DNA of 64,000 nucleotides, taken from contig NZ_CP097298.1 in assembly GCF_023503965.1 (NCBI RefSeq), positions 620,001-684,000 on the forward strand, read 5' to 3'. The position numbers were made by a program, and so were the translations under genes. Numbering within the stretch: position 1 is the stretch's first letter; every line of letters begins with the position of its first letter. This document shows positions 42,091-50,687 of the stretch, piece by piece. The notes under the pieces were generated by a model that saw only the letters and a program-made list of their open reading frames with translations, had not been told where the DNA came from and ran no database searches. The stretch comes from Brevundimonas albigilva (GTDB lineage Bacteria > Pseudomonadota > Alphaproteobacteria > Caulobacterales > Caulobacteraceae).

Positions 42091-43102
42091 TGGACGACAC
42101 CTCCGTCCTCGACCACTACCTGGCCCCGCTGCGCCCCTTCCTGGAGCCGGAGGCCGTGACGGAGGTCGTCGTCAACCGCCCCGGCGAAGTCGGGGTTGAG
42201 GCCGACGGCGTCTGGCGCTGGGCCGAGGCGCCAGAGCTGACCTGACCGAGGCCTGGCTGCGCACGCTCGCGGTCGCGGCCGCCGCCTACACCCGACAGGA
42301 CGTCGGCCCCGAACAGCCGATCTGCTCGACCACCCTGCCCGGCGACATTCGCTGCCAGATCGTCTTGCCGCCCGCGGTCGCCGACGGCGGCCTGTCCCTG
42401 ACCCTGAGAAAACCCTCGCGACGACGCCTCGGCTTGGCCGAGTTCGCGGCGGCAGGCCTGTTCGACCAGGTCGTCGACGCCCGCGCCGAGACCGCCGATC
42501 CCGTCGATGCGGAGCTGATGCGCCTGCGCGAGGTCGGCGATTGGCCGGCCTTCCTCGCCCTGGCCGTCACCGCCCGTCGCAACATCCTGATCTCGGGCGC
42601 CACCGGCTCGGGCAAGACCACCCTGGCCAAGGGGCTGATCGCGCTCATTCCCGATCATGAGCGTCTGCTGACGATCGAGGACACCCGCGAGTTCGTGACG
42701 CCCCACCGCAACGTCGTCCATCTGGTCTATTCCAAGGACGGCCAGGGTCTGGCGCGGGTCGGGCCCAAACAGCTGCTGGAAAGCGCTCTGCGCATGCGGC
42801 CCGACCGCATCCTGCTGCAGGAGCTCCGCGACGGCACGGCCTTCTTCTACCTGCGCAACGTCAACTCGGGGCATCCCGGTTCGATCACCACAGTGCACGC
42901 GGATTCCGCCGCCCTGGCCTTCGAGCAACTGACCCTGCTGGTGCGGGAATCCGAAGGCGGGCGCGACCTGCCGCGCGAGGACATCCGCGCCCTGTTGCAC
43001 CTGCTCGTCGACGTCGTCGTCCAGATGAAGAAGGTCGACGGCCGCTTCCGCGTCACGGAGGTCTGGCATGACCCGCTTCGCAAGCGCCAGCCCGGCGGCT
43101 AG
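42090..43102 (+). CDS. virB11: VirB11-type hexameric ATPase (frameshifted)
   Basis: About 337 residues. The N-terminal domain (LRPFLEPEAVTEVVVNRPGE) is followed by Walker A ISGATGSGKTTLAKGLIALI, the Asp box LLTIEDTREFVTPHRNVVHL, LLESALRMRPDRILLQELRD with Walker B, and the His box GHPGSITTVHADSAALAF. The frame changes near 42240, between APELT and TEAWLRTLAV. It starts one base inside the virB10 stop. Confidence 0.85.
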
Positions 43103-44886
43103 GGCGGCGCTGATCGCCACGGCCGGTCTCGGGGCCGTCGCGGTCCTGGCCGTCCTCACGGCAACCATCGCCCTCATCGGCCTGGGGCGGTTCTCCGGCG
43201 ACATCGATCCGGCGCGTGTTCCCGACTGGCTCTGGTACTATCGTCACGATCCCGAGGTGCGGCGCTGGCTGGCCGTCGGCCTGGCGTGCGCGAGCCTGGT
43301 CGGCGGGATCCTGATCGTCGCCGTCCTGCTCCACCAGAGACGCCCCCTGCACGGCGCCGCCCGATGGGCGTCGGCGGCCGAACAGCGCCGCGCCGGCCTG
43401 AGATCTCGCCGCGGCCTGGTCCTGGGTCGGGCTGACGGCGCCTTCCTGATCGCCGACGGCCCCGAGCATGTGATGCTCTACGCCCCGACGCGCACCGGCA
43501 AGGGCGTCGGGGTGGTCATCCCCAACCTGCTCGCCTGGCCGGACTCGGTCGTGGTGCTGGACATCAAGCGCGAGAACTATCTCGCCACCGCCGGCTACCG
43601 TGCCGAGGCCGGCCAGACGGTCCATCTGTTCGATCCCTTGGCGCCGGACGGCCGCACCGCGCGGTTCAACCCCCTGGCCCATATCGATCGGGCCCACCCG
43701 ATCCAGGTGCTGGACGAACTCCAGCGCATGGCGGCGATGCTCTTCCCGCCCACGACAAGGCCGATCCCTTCTGGGCCGAGGCGTCGCGCACCGGCTTCAT
43801 CGGCGTGGGCGGCTATGTCGCCGCCACGCCCGATCGCCCGTTCACTCTCGGCGAGATCTTCCGCCAGCTCACCGCCGGCGACGCCCGCGCCCGCCTGCCC
43901 CGCACCGTCGCCGCGCGAGCGCGGGAGGGGCGGCCTCTCCCGGGCCCCGTGGTCGCCGCCCTGACCGACTTCACCAGCTCCAGCGAAAACACCTTCGCCT
44001 CCGTGCGGCAGTCGATCACCACCCGGATGGGGCTGTGGCTCAACCCCGGATCGACGCCGCCACCTCGGTCTCGGATTTCGACCTGCGCGACCTGCGATGC
44101 GGACGGCTCTCCCTCTATCTGGGCGCCACGCCGGACAACATGTTGCGGATCCAGCCGCTCTACGCCCTGCTGTTCCAGCAGCTGGTCGATCTCAACAGCC
44201 GCAGCCTCCCCGCCTCTTCCGACCGTCCGACCCTCGTCCTGCTGGACGAGTTCGCCCGCCTCGGGCCGGCGCCCGTGCTGGCCCACGCCTTCGCCTGGGT
44301 GGCGGGCTACGGGCTGAGATTACTGGCCGTGCTGCAGAGCCCGTCCCAGCTCAGGGCGCTCTACGGACCCGATCTGGCCGAGGACGTGATGACCAACTGC
44401 GGGATCGAGATCGTCTTCGCACCGAAGGAGCTGAGGATCGCCCAGGAGCTCAGCGAACGGCTGGGCTATTACACAATTGACGGACGCAGCCGCAGCCGGC
44501 CGACCGGCCTCGCGCGTGGCCAACGCAGCACGACCGTATCCGACCAACGCCGGGCGCTGATGCTGCCGCAAGAGCTGATGCAGCTTCCGCAGACCGCCCT
44601 GATCGTCCTGAAGGCCGGCCTGCCGCCTGTCCGCGGCCGCAAGATCGCTTACTGGCGTGACCGGATCTTCCGGCTCCGGCTGCGTCCCGCCCCGATCTTG
44701 GCGCCGCCAGTCGCGGGGCCGGCGACCCCACACGTCCTCGAGGAGGATCCCATGGATTTCGACGTCATCGCCCGCGCCTTCGCCGCCGAGGGTCTCCCAC
44801 CGCCCTCGCCCGACGCGGACGAAGGCGCCGTCGCCGCCTGGCTCGACCGCGTCGTCGATGCGACCCCGCCGGAGCGCGAGCCATGA
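43068..44886 (+). CDS. virD4: VirD4-type coupling protein (two frameshifts)
   Basis: About 606 residues, docks the relaxosome to the channel. Two N-terminal helices (LIATAGLGAVAVLAVLTATI, WLAVGLACASLVGGILIVAV), Walker A LYAPTRTGKGVGVVIPNLLA, Walker B RPTLVLLDEFARLG and the TraG motif LQSPSQLRALYG are visible. Shifts lie near 43757 (before DPFWAEASRTGFIG) and near 44050. The C-terminal 45 residues beginning MDFDVIARAF follow an internal GAGGAGG five bases ahead, so they may also be made as a separate peptide. It overlaps virB11 and the LPD7 gene. Confidence 0.85.
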
Positions 44887-45467
44887 CCCCGCCTGAGCCC
44901 GCCCCACCGACCAACCGTCTGCGGCCCGCGCCCGGCGCGCCGGCCCGCTCCACAATCAAGGGCGATATACCGGACGCGGTGCTCGACCGCTATCTGGTCG
45001 AGCGCGATCTCAGGGGCCGGGCGGAGCAGTTCTTTCGGGATCACCGCGCGCCTGAACCGATGTTCCGCGACCGGGGCGGATCGCTCACCTCAACCCAGGC
45101 CTATCCCGACGCCGTCATCGACATGCTCAAGATCGCGCGGCACCGCGGCTGGGAGCGGATACAGGTCTCAGGCGACCCCGCCTTCCGGCGCGAGGTCTGG
45201 ATCCAGGCCCAGAGCCTCGGTCTGGAGGTCCACGGTCATCGGCCCCGGGACCGCGATCGTCAGGCGGCCGGGGTCGACCGGACATCTTCCCAAAAGACCC
45301 CGCAGGACCCGCTCGCCGAGCGGTTGGCGCGCGCCGCGGTGGTGGTGGCTCGCCTCATCCCCGACCCCGCCGTCCAGACCCGGCTGCTGGAGGCCGCGTG
45401 GGCGCGGGCCGGCCAGCCGCGCCCGATGGAACGGGACGCGGCCCGTGGACCGGACCGGAGTCGATAG
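44883..45467 (+). CDS. LPD7-domain protein of the conjugative element
   Basis: 194 residues. The middle, VIDMLKIARHRGWERIQVSG, DPAFRREVWIQAQSLGLEVH, matches the large polyvalent protein-associated domain 7, which is often attached to relaxases or placed next to them. No nuclease motif is present. It is the last gene of the vir run and overlaps virD4. A role in DNA processing is inferred from the domain. Confidence 0.65.
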   Translation: MTPPEPAPPTNRLRPAPGAPARSTIKGDIPDAVLDRYLVERDLRGRAEQFFRDHRAPEPMFRDRGGSLTSTQAYPDAVIDMLKIARHRGWERIQVSGDPAFRREVWIQAQSLGLEVHGHRPRDRDRQAAGVDRTSSQKTPQDPLAERLARAAVVVARLIPDPAVQTRLLEAAWARAGQPRPMERDAARGPDRSR

Positions 45468-45474
45468 TGGCTGC

Positions 45475-45492
45475 GGCTCAAAGGATTGAGCC
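45475..45492 (+). terminator. Terminator-like hairpin at the end of the vir operon
   Basis: GGCTCAA-AGGA-TTGAGCC is a perfect 7-bp stem with a 4-base loop, 8 bases after the LPD7 stop, followed by CTCAGTTT. The short T-run makes it a weak intrinsic terminator. Confidence 0.6.
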
Positions 45493-45671
45493 CTCAGTTT
45501 AGAGCCTCCTAGGCGCGTTCTGGAGGGCCTGGCCGTCGGCTATCGGCGCGGAAACGCAATCCGATAGCTTAGGCAGCGCCCGATAACTCAGTTTGCGAGA
45601 ATGTCACCGCAGCTTCGTCACGGCGTCGCATGAGTTAACGACAAATGCGGTCCGCACGAGGGGAGCTGTGC

Positions 45672-46253
45672 GTGACCGTGGAGCCTGAGCTCGACGTCTG
45701 GTTCAACAGGGAGGTGCGCCCTCACGAGGCCGCCTACCGCCGCGCAGCCTATTCCATCTCCCGCGACCGCCACATCTCGGAAGACTTGGTCCAAGACGCC
45801 TATCTGAAGGTCGTCGCCAATGACCAATGGCGACATCTGGCGTCACCGAAGGCCTTCGTGCTGGCCGTGATCAGAAATCTGGCGATCGATCTTGCGCGCA
45901 GGACGTCGAGAGGACCGGTCGATAGGTCCGTCGACCTGGAGAAACTTGCGGTCGCGGACTTGGCGCCGACGCCAGAGGCTTCGGCCGATCAAAATCAACG
46001 TCTTGCACGGATTGAAGCCGCGCTCGACAGCCTGCCGCCGCAATGCCAGCGTGTCGTCCGGTTGAGAAAAATCGAAGGGCTTTCCCCCATCGAGATAGCG
46101 GTCAGGCTCGACATATCCGTCTCTACCGTCGAGAAACACCTGTCTAAAGCGATGCGTCTTCTGACGGAGCGTCTCGCGCCGGAACCACCGCCTGCCTCCG
46201 AGTGTCGCATCATTCCATGGCCGCAGCCTCGAAACCTCCCGAGAAGGTCCTGA
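45672..46253 (+). CDS. FecI-like ECF sigma factor (phosphatase locus)
   Basis: About 193 residues. GTG start at 45672 is chosen because GGGGAG stands 7 bases ahead. Region 2: YRRAAYSISRDRHISEDLVQ, DAYLKVVANDQWRHLASPKA. Region 4: LPPQCQRVVRLRKIEGLSPI, EIAVRLDISVSTVEKHLSKA. It opens a FecI-FecR-receptor set and would respond to the ligand of that receptor. Confidence 0.85.
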   Translation: MTVEPELDVWFNREVRPHEAAYRRAAYSISRDRHISEDLVQDAYLKVVANDQWRHLASPKAFVLAVIRNLAIDLARRTSRGPVDRSVDLEKLAVADLAPTPEASADQNQRLARIEAALDSLPPQCQRVVRLRKIEGLSPIEIAVRLDISVSTVEKHLSKAMRLLTERLAPEPPPASECRIIPWPQPRNLPRRS

Positions 46254-47163
46254 GCGAAGCCGCCGACTGGTTGGCGGCGATGGAAACCCGCGCGATCGAC
46301 ACGGCCGCCTTTCAGCGATGGCGGGATCAGGACCTCGATCACGCTCGGGCATTCGATCAGGTCAGCAAGGCCTGGTCGTCGCTTGACGCCCTTCGGCCGG
46401 AGACGGCGTCGCGCTCACGTGCTGTCGACCAAAGCAGACGGCGTCTTCTTCGCGCCGCCGCGTTCGGCGGGCTCGCCCTGATGGGAGGCGGCGTATACGC
46501 CAACCGAGCCTTCGCCTGGAGTCAGGCGAACACCGGCGTCGGACAGACCCTGACCGTGCGTCTGGACGATCAGGCTGACGCCCATCTCAACACGGACAGC
46601 CGACTTTCCTGGCGTCAGCGAAGCGGGGCTCTGGTCATGCGGCTCGAGCGCGGGGAAGCGGCCTTCGATGTCCGACCTGTCGGCGGTCTGCCGGTTCGAC
46701 TTCAGTGGGACGGCGGGGCGGCCAAGCTGGCCGAAGGTCGCTACAACGCGCGGCGCGAGACGGGTGTAGTCACTTTGTCGGTCCTGACCGGGGCGGCTTT
46801 GATCGAGACAAACGGCGGCGCGGCCAGTCTGGCGGCATCCGACGGCCAACAAGTCCTGCTCGGTCCTGATGCCCGGCTGGAGCCTCTTTCAGACCAGACC
46901 CGCGAAAAGCTGGCTGGCTGGCGTGCCGGTCAGTTGGTCTTCTCGGGAGAGCCGCTGGAGAGGGTCGTCGCGGAATACAACCGATACCTTGACCAGAAGA
47001 TCGTGATCGCTGACCGGGACGTCGCTCGGCTTCGCGTCGGTGGCCGGTTCAGCGCCACCGACACGAACGGATTTTTGAAGGCCTTGTCCGAGTCGTTCGG
47101 CGTTGAGGCGTCCCCCTCTCAGGCGATCGCCTGCTGTTGCAGAAAAAGACCGCCGACAGATAG
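46217..47163 (+). CDS. FecR-like anti-sigma factor (phosphatase locus, frameshifted at its end)
   Basis: About 315 residues. DUF4880-type start (VLSEAADWLAAMETRAIDTA, WRDQDLDHARAFDQVSKAWS), one helix (RAAAFGGLALMGGGVYANRA), then the FecR domain GEAAFDVRPVGGLPVRLQW and the STN-like end AGQLVFSGEPLERVVAEYNR, RLRVGGRFSATDTNGFLKAL. A shift in the CCCCC near 47118 gives GDRLLLQKKTADR and the natural stop at 47163. It overlaps the sigma gene by 37 bases. Confidence 0.8.
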
Positions 47164-47228
47164 CGGTTTGCCGCTCGCTCTTCGTCCTTCCCTGCATCGG
47201 CCGTTTCGCGGTCACGGGGGATCGAACG

Positions 47229-49676
47229 ATGAAGCCTTTTTCTTCTGGCGTCAGTTGCGCCGTCCTGGCTATCGCCGCTGTTGCGGGCAACCCGACGGGG
47301 GCGCTCGCGCAGGCGGATGTCGTGGCGTTCAACATCACGGCGACCGATCGCGCCCAAGCGTTGAACGCCTTCGCGGCGCAAGCGAATGTTCAACTGGTTT
47401 TTCCGTATGCCGCCGCCGAAGGTCAATCTGTGGCCCCTCTTCAGGGTCGGTTTACCCGTCGGGAGGCGCTGGACCGGCTTCTGAGCGGATCAAGGCTAGA
47501 GGTCGGCTCGGCGACCGACCGCGTCATAACCCTGAGAGTGGTGGCAAGCGATGGCCCAGTAACCGAAGTCGAAGAGGTGGTCGTCGTCGGCTATAGCCCG
47601 GCCTATGACCGTCGGCGGACGTCTTTCGGCAACAAGACCGACGACTCGATCTTCGAGATACCGCAGTCGGTATCCGTCCTGACCGAACGCCTTCTGGACG
47701 AACAAAGCCCCCAGGGGCTGGAAGACGTTCTTCGAAACGTCTCCGGTGTTCAGTCACTGGGCCAGTTCGGCGGTCGACAGGACCACATCCTGTTTCGGGG
47801 CTTTGAGTTCGGCGTCAATCGAAACGGTCTGCTGCGGAACGGCGTGCAGTCGGTCAGCCGGGTCCAGGCGGACCTCGGCAACATCGAACGGGTCGAAGTC
47901 CTCAAGGGCCCGTCCACGCTGCTCTATGGTCGCGCCGAGGTCGGCGGTTTCGTCAACCTCGTGACGCATCAACCTGAGACGACCTTCGGCGGCGAAGTCT
48001 TTGGCCGCCTGGGGTCGTGGGAAGACCGCAGCGCCGGTCTGCGGATCACCGGGCCGACGCCGGTCGAGAACTTGAATTTCAGCCTCTACGCCAGCGGCGC
48101 GACGCGCGAGAGCTTCAAGGACGACATCTTCGTCGATCGCTCCGTGATCAACCCGTCGCTGAACTGGCAGGCGACGCCCTCTCTCGACCTCAGCCTTGAG
48201 TTCGAGAAGGTGCAGGACACGCGCCGCATGGACCGGGGTCACATCGCCTATTTCCCACAAGGCACGACCAACACGCCCGAGCGGGGGGCCAGTGTCGTCC
48301 AGCTTCCCCGTCGGCGTTTCCTGGGTGACCCGGTGTTCGACAAGAACGACTACGACACCGACACCGCATGGGCGACGGCGCGCTACGATGGCGACGGCAT
48401 TCAGGTCATCAGCGTCGCGTCCTACGGCCGAGGTCGCGAGCTTCGCCGCAACACCGAGCCGAGCTCGTTTAACTCCCCCGCCGCCCTTGCGGCCGGCGTG
48501 ATCTCGCGCAGCATTGTCGACGGCGAGACCATCCAGGACTTGGTGCTGTCCGATACCTACGCCACCATCGACTACACGGTTTTCGGCCTGCCGATGCAGA
48601 CCCTGATTGGTGGCGGTTATCGCTTCGAAACGGAGGAGGAAAACCGCGTCAGCCGGTTCCAGCGCAGCCTGAACGTCTTCACCTTGGCGCTCTCGCCATT
48701 GCCAGCAAACCAAACCCTTTACGGACTCAACCGTCAGACCAGCGCCCAGCGGTCTGAGACCGGCGTTTGGTCGGCTTATGTCAGCCATAGCGCCGACGTG
48801 ACGGACCGGATCACCCTGTTCGCCGGCCTCAGATACGAGTCGATCAATCAGGAGATTCGCAATCGCGAACTTCGCAACGCCGCAGGCGCGGTCGTCGAAG
48901 CTCCTCGCGCGACGGATTACGACTTCGATGCCGTGGCGCCCCGCGTCGGCGCGGTGTTTCAGGCGACGGATACTCTGTCGTTCTATGCCAACTACGCCGA
49001 GTCCTTCTCCCAGCAGAACGACGCATTCCTAGCGGGGACCGCCGTCGATCTGGAGCGGGGCGCTCAAACCGAGTTCGGTTTGAAGAGTGCTCTTTTCGAC
49101 AATCGAGTGGTCGCGACGGCCGCCGTCTATGAGATCAAGAAGACGGACATGACCCTGCCGGGTCCGGTCGCCAACACCTTCATCGCCGTCGGTGAAGCGC
49201 GATCGCGCGGCTTTGAGTTCGACGTCACGGGCGAGTTGATCGACGGCCTGACCTTCGTCGCCCAATACGCCTATACGGATGCGGAGACCGTGCGCGGCGG
49301 CGCGGTTCCCGGCCAGGGCACAGGCACGGGCGCGGGCAACACCGTCAGCGGCCGCCCTCTGCCCGGCGCGCCGAGAAACTCCGGCAGCTTCTGGGTGAAT
49401 TACAGCCCGATCGCATCCGGCCTTTGGTCGGGCTTGGAGATCGGTGGCGGCGTGACCTACGTCGGCGAGCGAGCCGGCACCGCGACCGCCCAGTTCTACC
49501 TTCCCGACTACACGCGGATCGACACGGCCATCGGCTACCGCTTCGGCGATACCGCCGTCCGGCTGGTCGTCAACAACATCACGGACGAGGAATACTATCT
49601 GGGGGCGCGTGGCAACGCGAACATCGAATACGGCGCGCCCCGGAACATTGTCCTCAGCCTCCGCCACAACTTCTGA
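47229..49676 (+). CDS. STN-domain TonB-dependent receptor (phosphatase locus)
   Basis: 815 residues and unbroken. Signal peptide to about GALAQA; STN domain FNITATDRAQALNAFAAQAN and LQGRFTRREALDRLLSGSRL; TonB box EVVVVGYS; siderophore-receptor type plug with IPQSVSVLTERLLDEQSPQG, LEDVLRNVSGVQSLGQFGGR, NIERVEVLKGPSTLLYGRAE. The barrel ends NIVLSLRHNF. By plug sequence it resembles ferrichrome/ferric-citrate receptors. The genes behind it (PstS-like, PhoX) suggest instead, or in addition, a phosphorus-containing ligand; that is inference from context. Confidence 0.85.
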   Translation: MKPFSSGVSCAVLAIAAVAGNPTGALAQADVVAFNITATDRAQALNAFAAQANVQLVFPYAAAEGQSVAPLQGRFTRREALDRLLSGSRLEVGSATDRVITLRVVASDGPVTEVEEVVVVGYSPAYDRRRTSFGNKTDDSIFEIPQSVSVLTERLLDEQSPQGLEDVLRNVSGVQSLGQFGGRQDHILFRGFEFGVNRNGLLRNGVQSVSRVQADLGNIERVEVLKGPSTLLYGRAEVGGFVNLVTHQPETTFGGEVFGRLGSWEDRSAGLRITGPTPVENLNFSLYASGATRESFKDDIFVDRSVINPSLNWQATPSLDLSLEFEKVQDTRRMDRGHIAYFPQGTTNTPERGASVVQLPRRRFLGDPVFDKNDYDTDTAWATARYDGDGIQVISVASYGRGRELRRNTEPSSFNSPAALAAGVISRSIVDGETIQDLVLSDTYATIDYTVFGLPMQTLIGGGYRFETEEENRVSRFQRSLNVFTLALSPLPANQTLYGLNRQTSAQRSETGVWSAYVSHSADVTDRITLFAGLRYESINQEIRNRELRNAAGAVVEAPRATDYDFDAVAPRVGAVFQATDTLSFYANYAESFSQQNDAFLAGTAVDLERGAQTEFGLKSALFDNRVVATAAVYEIKKTDMTLPGPVANTFIAVGEARSRGFEFDVTGELIDGLTFVAQYAYTDAETVRGGAVPGQGTGTGAGNTVSGRPLPGAPRNSGSFWVNYSPIASGLWSGLEIGGGVTYVGERAGTATAQFYLPDYTRIDTAIGYRFGDTAVRLVVNNITDEEYYLGARGNANIEYGAPRNIVLSLRHNF

Positions 49677-49688
49677 TCCGAGGACATC

Positions 49689-50687
49689 ATGCGTTTCATC
49701 GCTCTGCTTCTCGCGGCCTTTTCACTGGCCACGACCGCCGCCGCCCAAGCGGGTCAGGTCTATCAGCCCGTTCCCGGCCTGACCGGCACGGTCACGAGCA
49801 TCGGCTCTCGCTCGGGGACCGAGGTGCTCGCCCGCTGGGCCACGCGCTTCATGGAACTGAACCCGGGCGTTCGCGTCGAGGCCGTCGGCAGCGGTTCGGG
49901 CACCGCTTTTCCGGCCCTGATCGAAGGACGCTCCGATATGGCGCCCATGAGCCGGCCGATGACCGCCGGCATGATCGACGAATTCACCAAGACGCGGGGC
50001 TATCCGCCCCTGTCGTTCCGCATCGGGATCGGCGGCGTCGCCGTGTTCGTCCACCCGTCCAACCCGATCGCGGGTCTGACCCGCGCCCAGTTGGACGGCC
50101 TCTACTCCAACACCTATTTCATGAGCGAGCGAGCGATCCTGACCTGGGGTGACGCCGGTCTGTCCGGCGATTGGTCCGGGCGTCGGGTCACGCTCTACGC
50201 CACGCCGGAAGGCGGAGGGGCCTGGGGTCTCCTGCGGGCGGAGGCCTCGACCATGTCCGGGCAGATGAAGCCGTCGATCGTGCAACTGCCCACCCCGGCC
50301 GAGGTCGTGGCGGCCGTCGCGGGCGATCCGAACGGGATTGGCTTCGCGCCGGCGGGCCTGGACGACAGCCGTGTCCGCATCCTGCCCATCGCCAGCGGCA
50401 TTGCCGACGGAGCGGGCTATGTGGGCTACGAGAAAACGGCCGAAGCCGAGCGGCGGGCCAGCGAATTCATCGCCCCGACTCCACAAGAACTGGCAGCGGA
50501 AACCTATCCCCTGACGCGCTACTTCCGGCTCTACATCGACCAGGACCCGAACGAGCCCATGCCCGAGGCCCTGAAGGAGTTCCTGCGCTACGCCATGTCG
50601 GACGAAGCCCAGGCGATGATGACCGAGGCCGGATATGTGCCGCTGCCCGCCGATGTGGTCGCCGAACAACTGGCCAGCCTGCGATGA
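49689..50687 (+). CDS. PstS-like phosphate-binding protein
   Basis: 332 residues with a signal peptide (RFIALLLAAFSLATTAAAQA). The phosphate-binding fold of the PBP_like_2 type is seen in GLTGTVTSIGSRSGTEVLAR (SGT), VEAVGSGSGTAFPALIEGRS, MAPMSRPMTAGMIDEF and AAVAGDPNGIGFAPAG. The SR-x-GT and GSGSGT elements are typical of PstS relatives. No PstCAB genes follow, so it may act as a free periplasmic binder or sensor. Its stop overlaps the phoX start. Confidence 0.8.
   Translation: MRFIALLLAAFSLATTAAAQAGQVYQPVPGLTGTVTSIGSRSGTEVLARWATRFMELNPGVRVEAVGSGSGTAFPALIEGRSDMAPMSRPMTAGMIDEFTKTRGYPPLSFRIGIGGVAVFVHPSNPIAGLTRAQLDGLYSNTYFMSERAILTWGDAGLSGDWSGRRVTLYATPEGGGAWGLLRAEASTMSGQMKPSIVQLPTPAEVVAAVAGDPNGIGFAPAGLDDSRVRILPIASGIADGAGYVGYEKTAEAERRASEFIAPTPQELAAETYPLTRYFRLYIDQDPNEPMPEALKEFLRYAMSDEAQAMMTEAGYVPLPADVVAEQLASLR

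Noticed and set aside
47103..47228. N-terminal extension of the second STN receptor (42 codons)
   Set aside because: It overlaps the FecR 3' end and precedes a perfect signal peptide starting at 47229.
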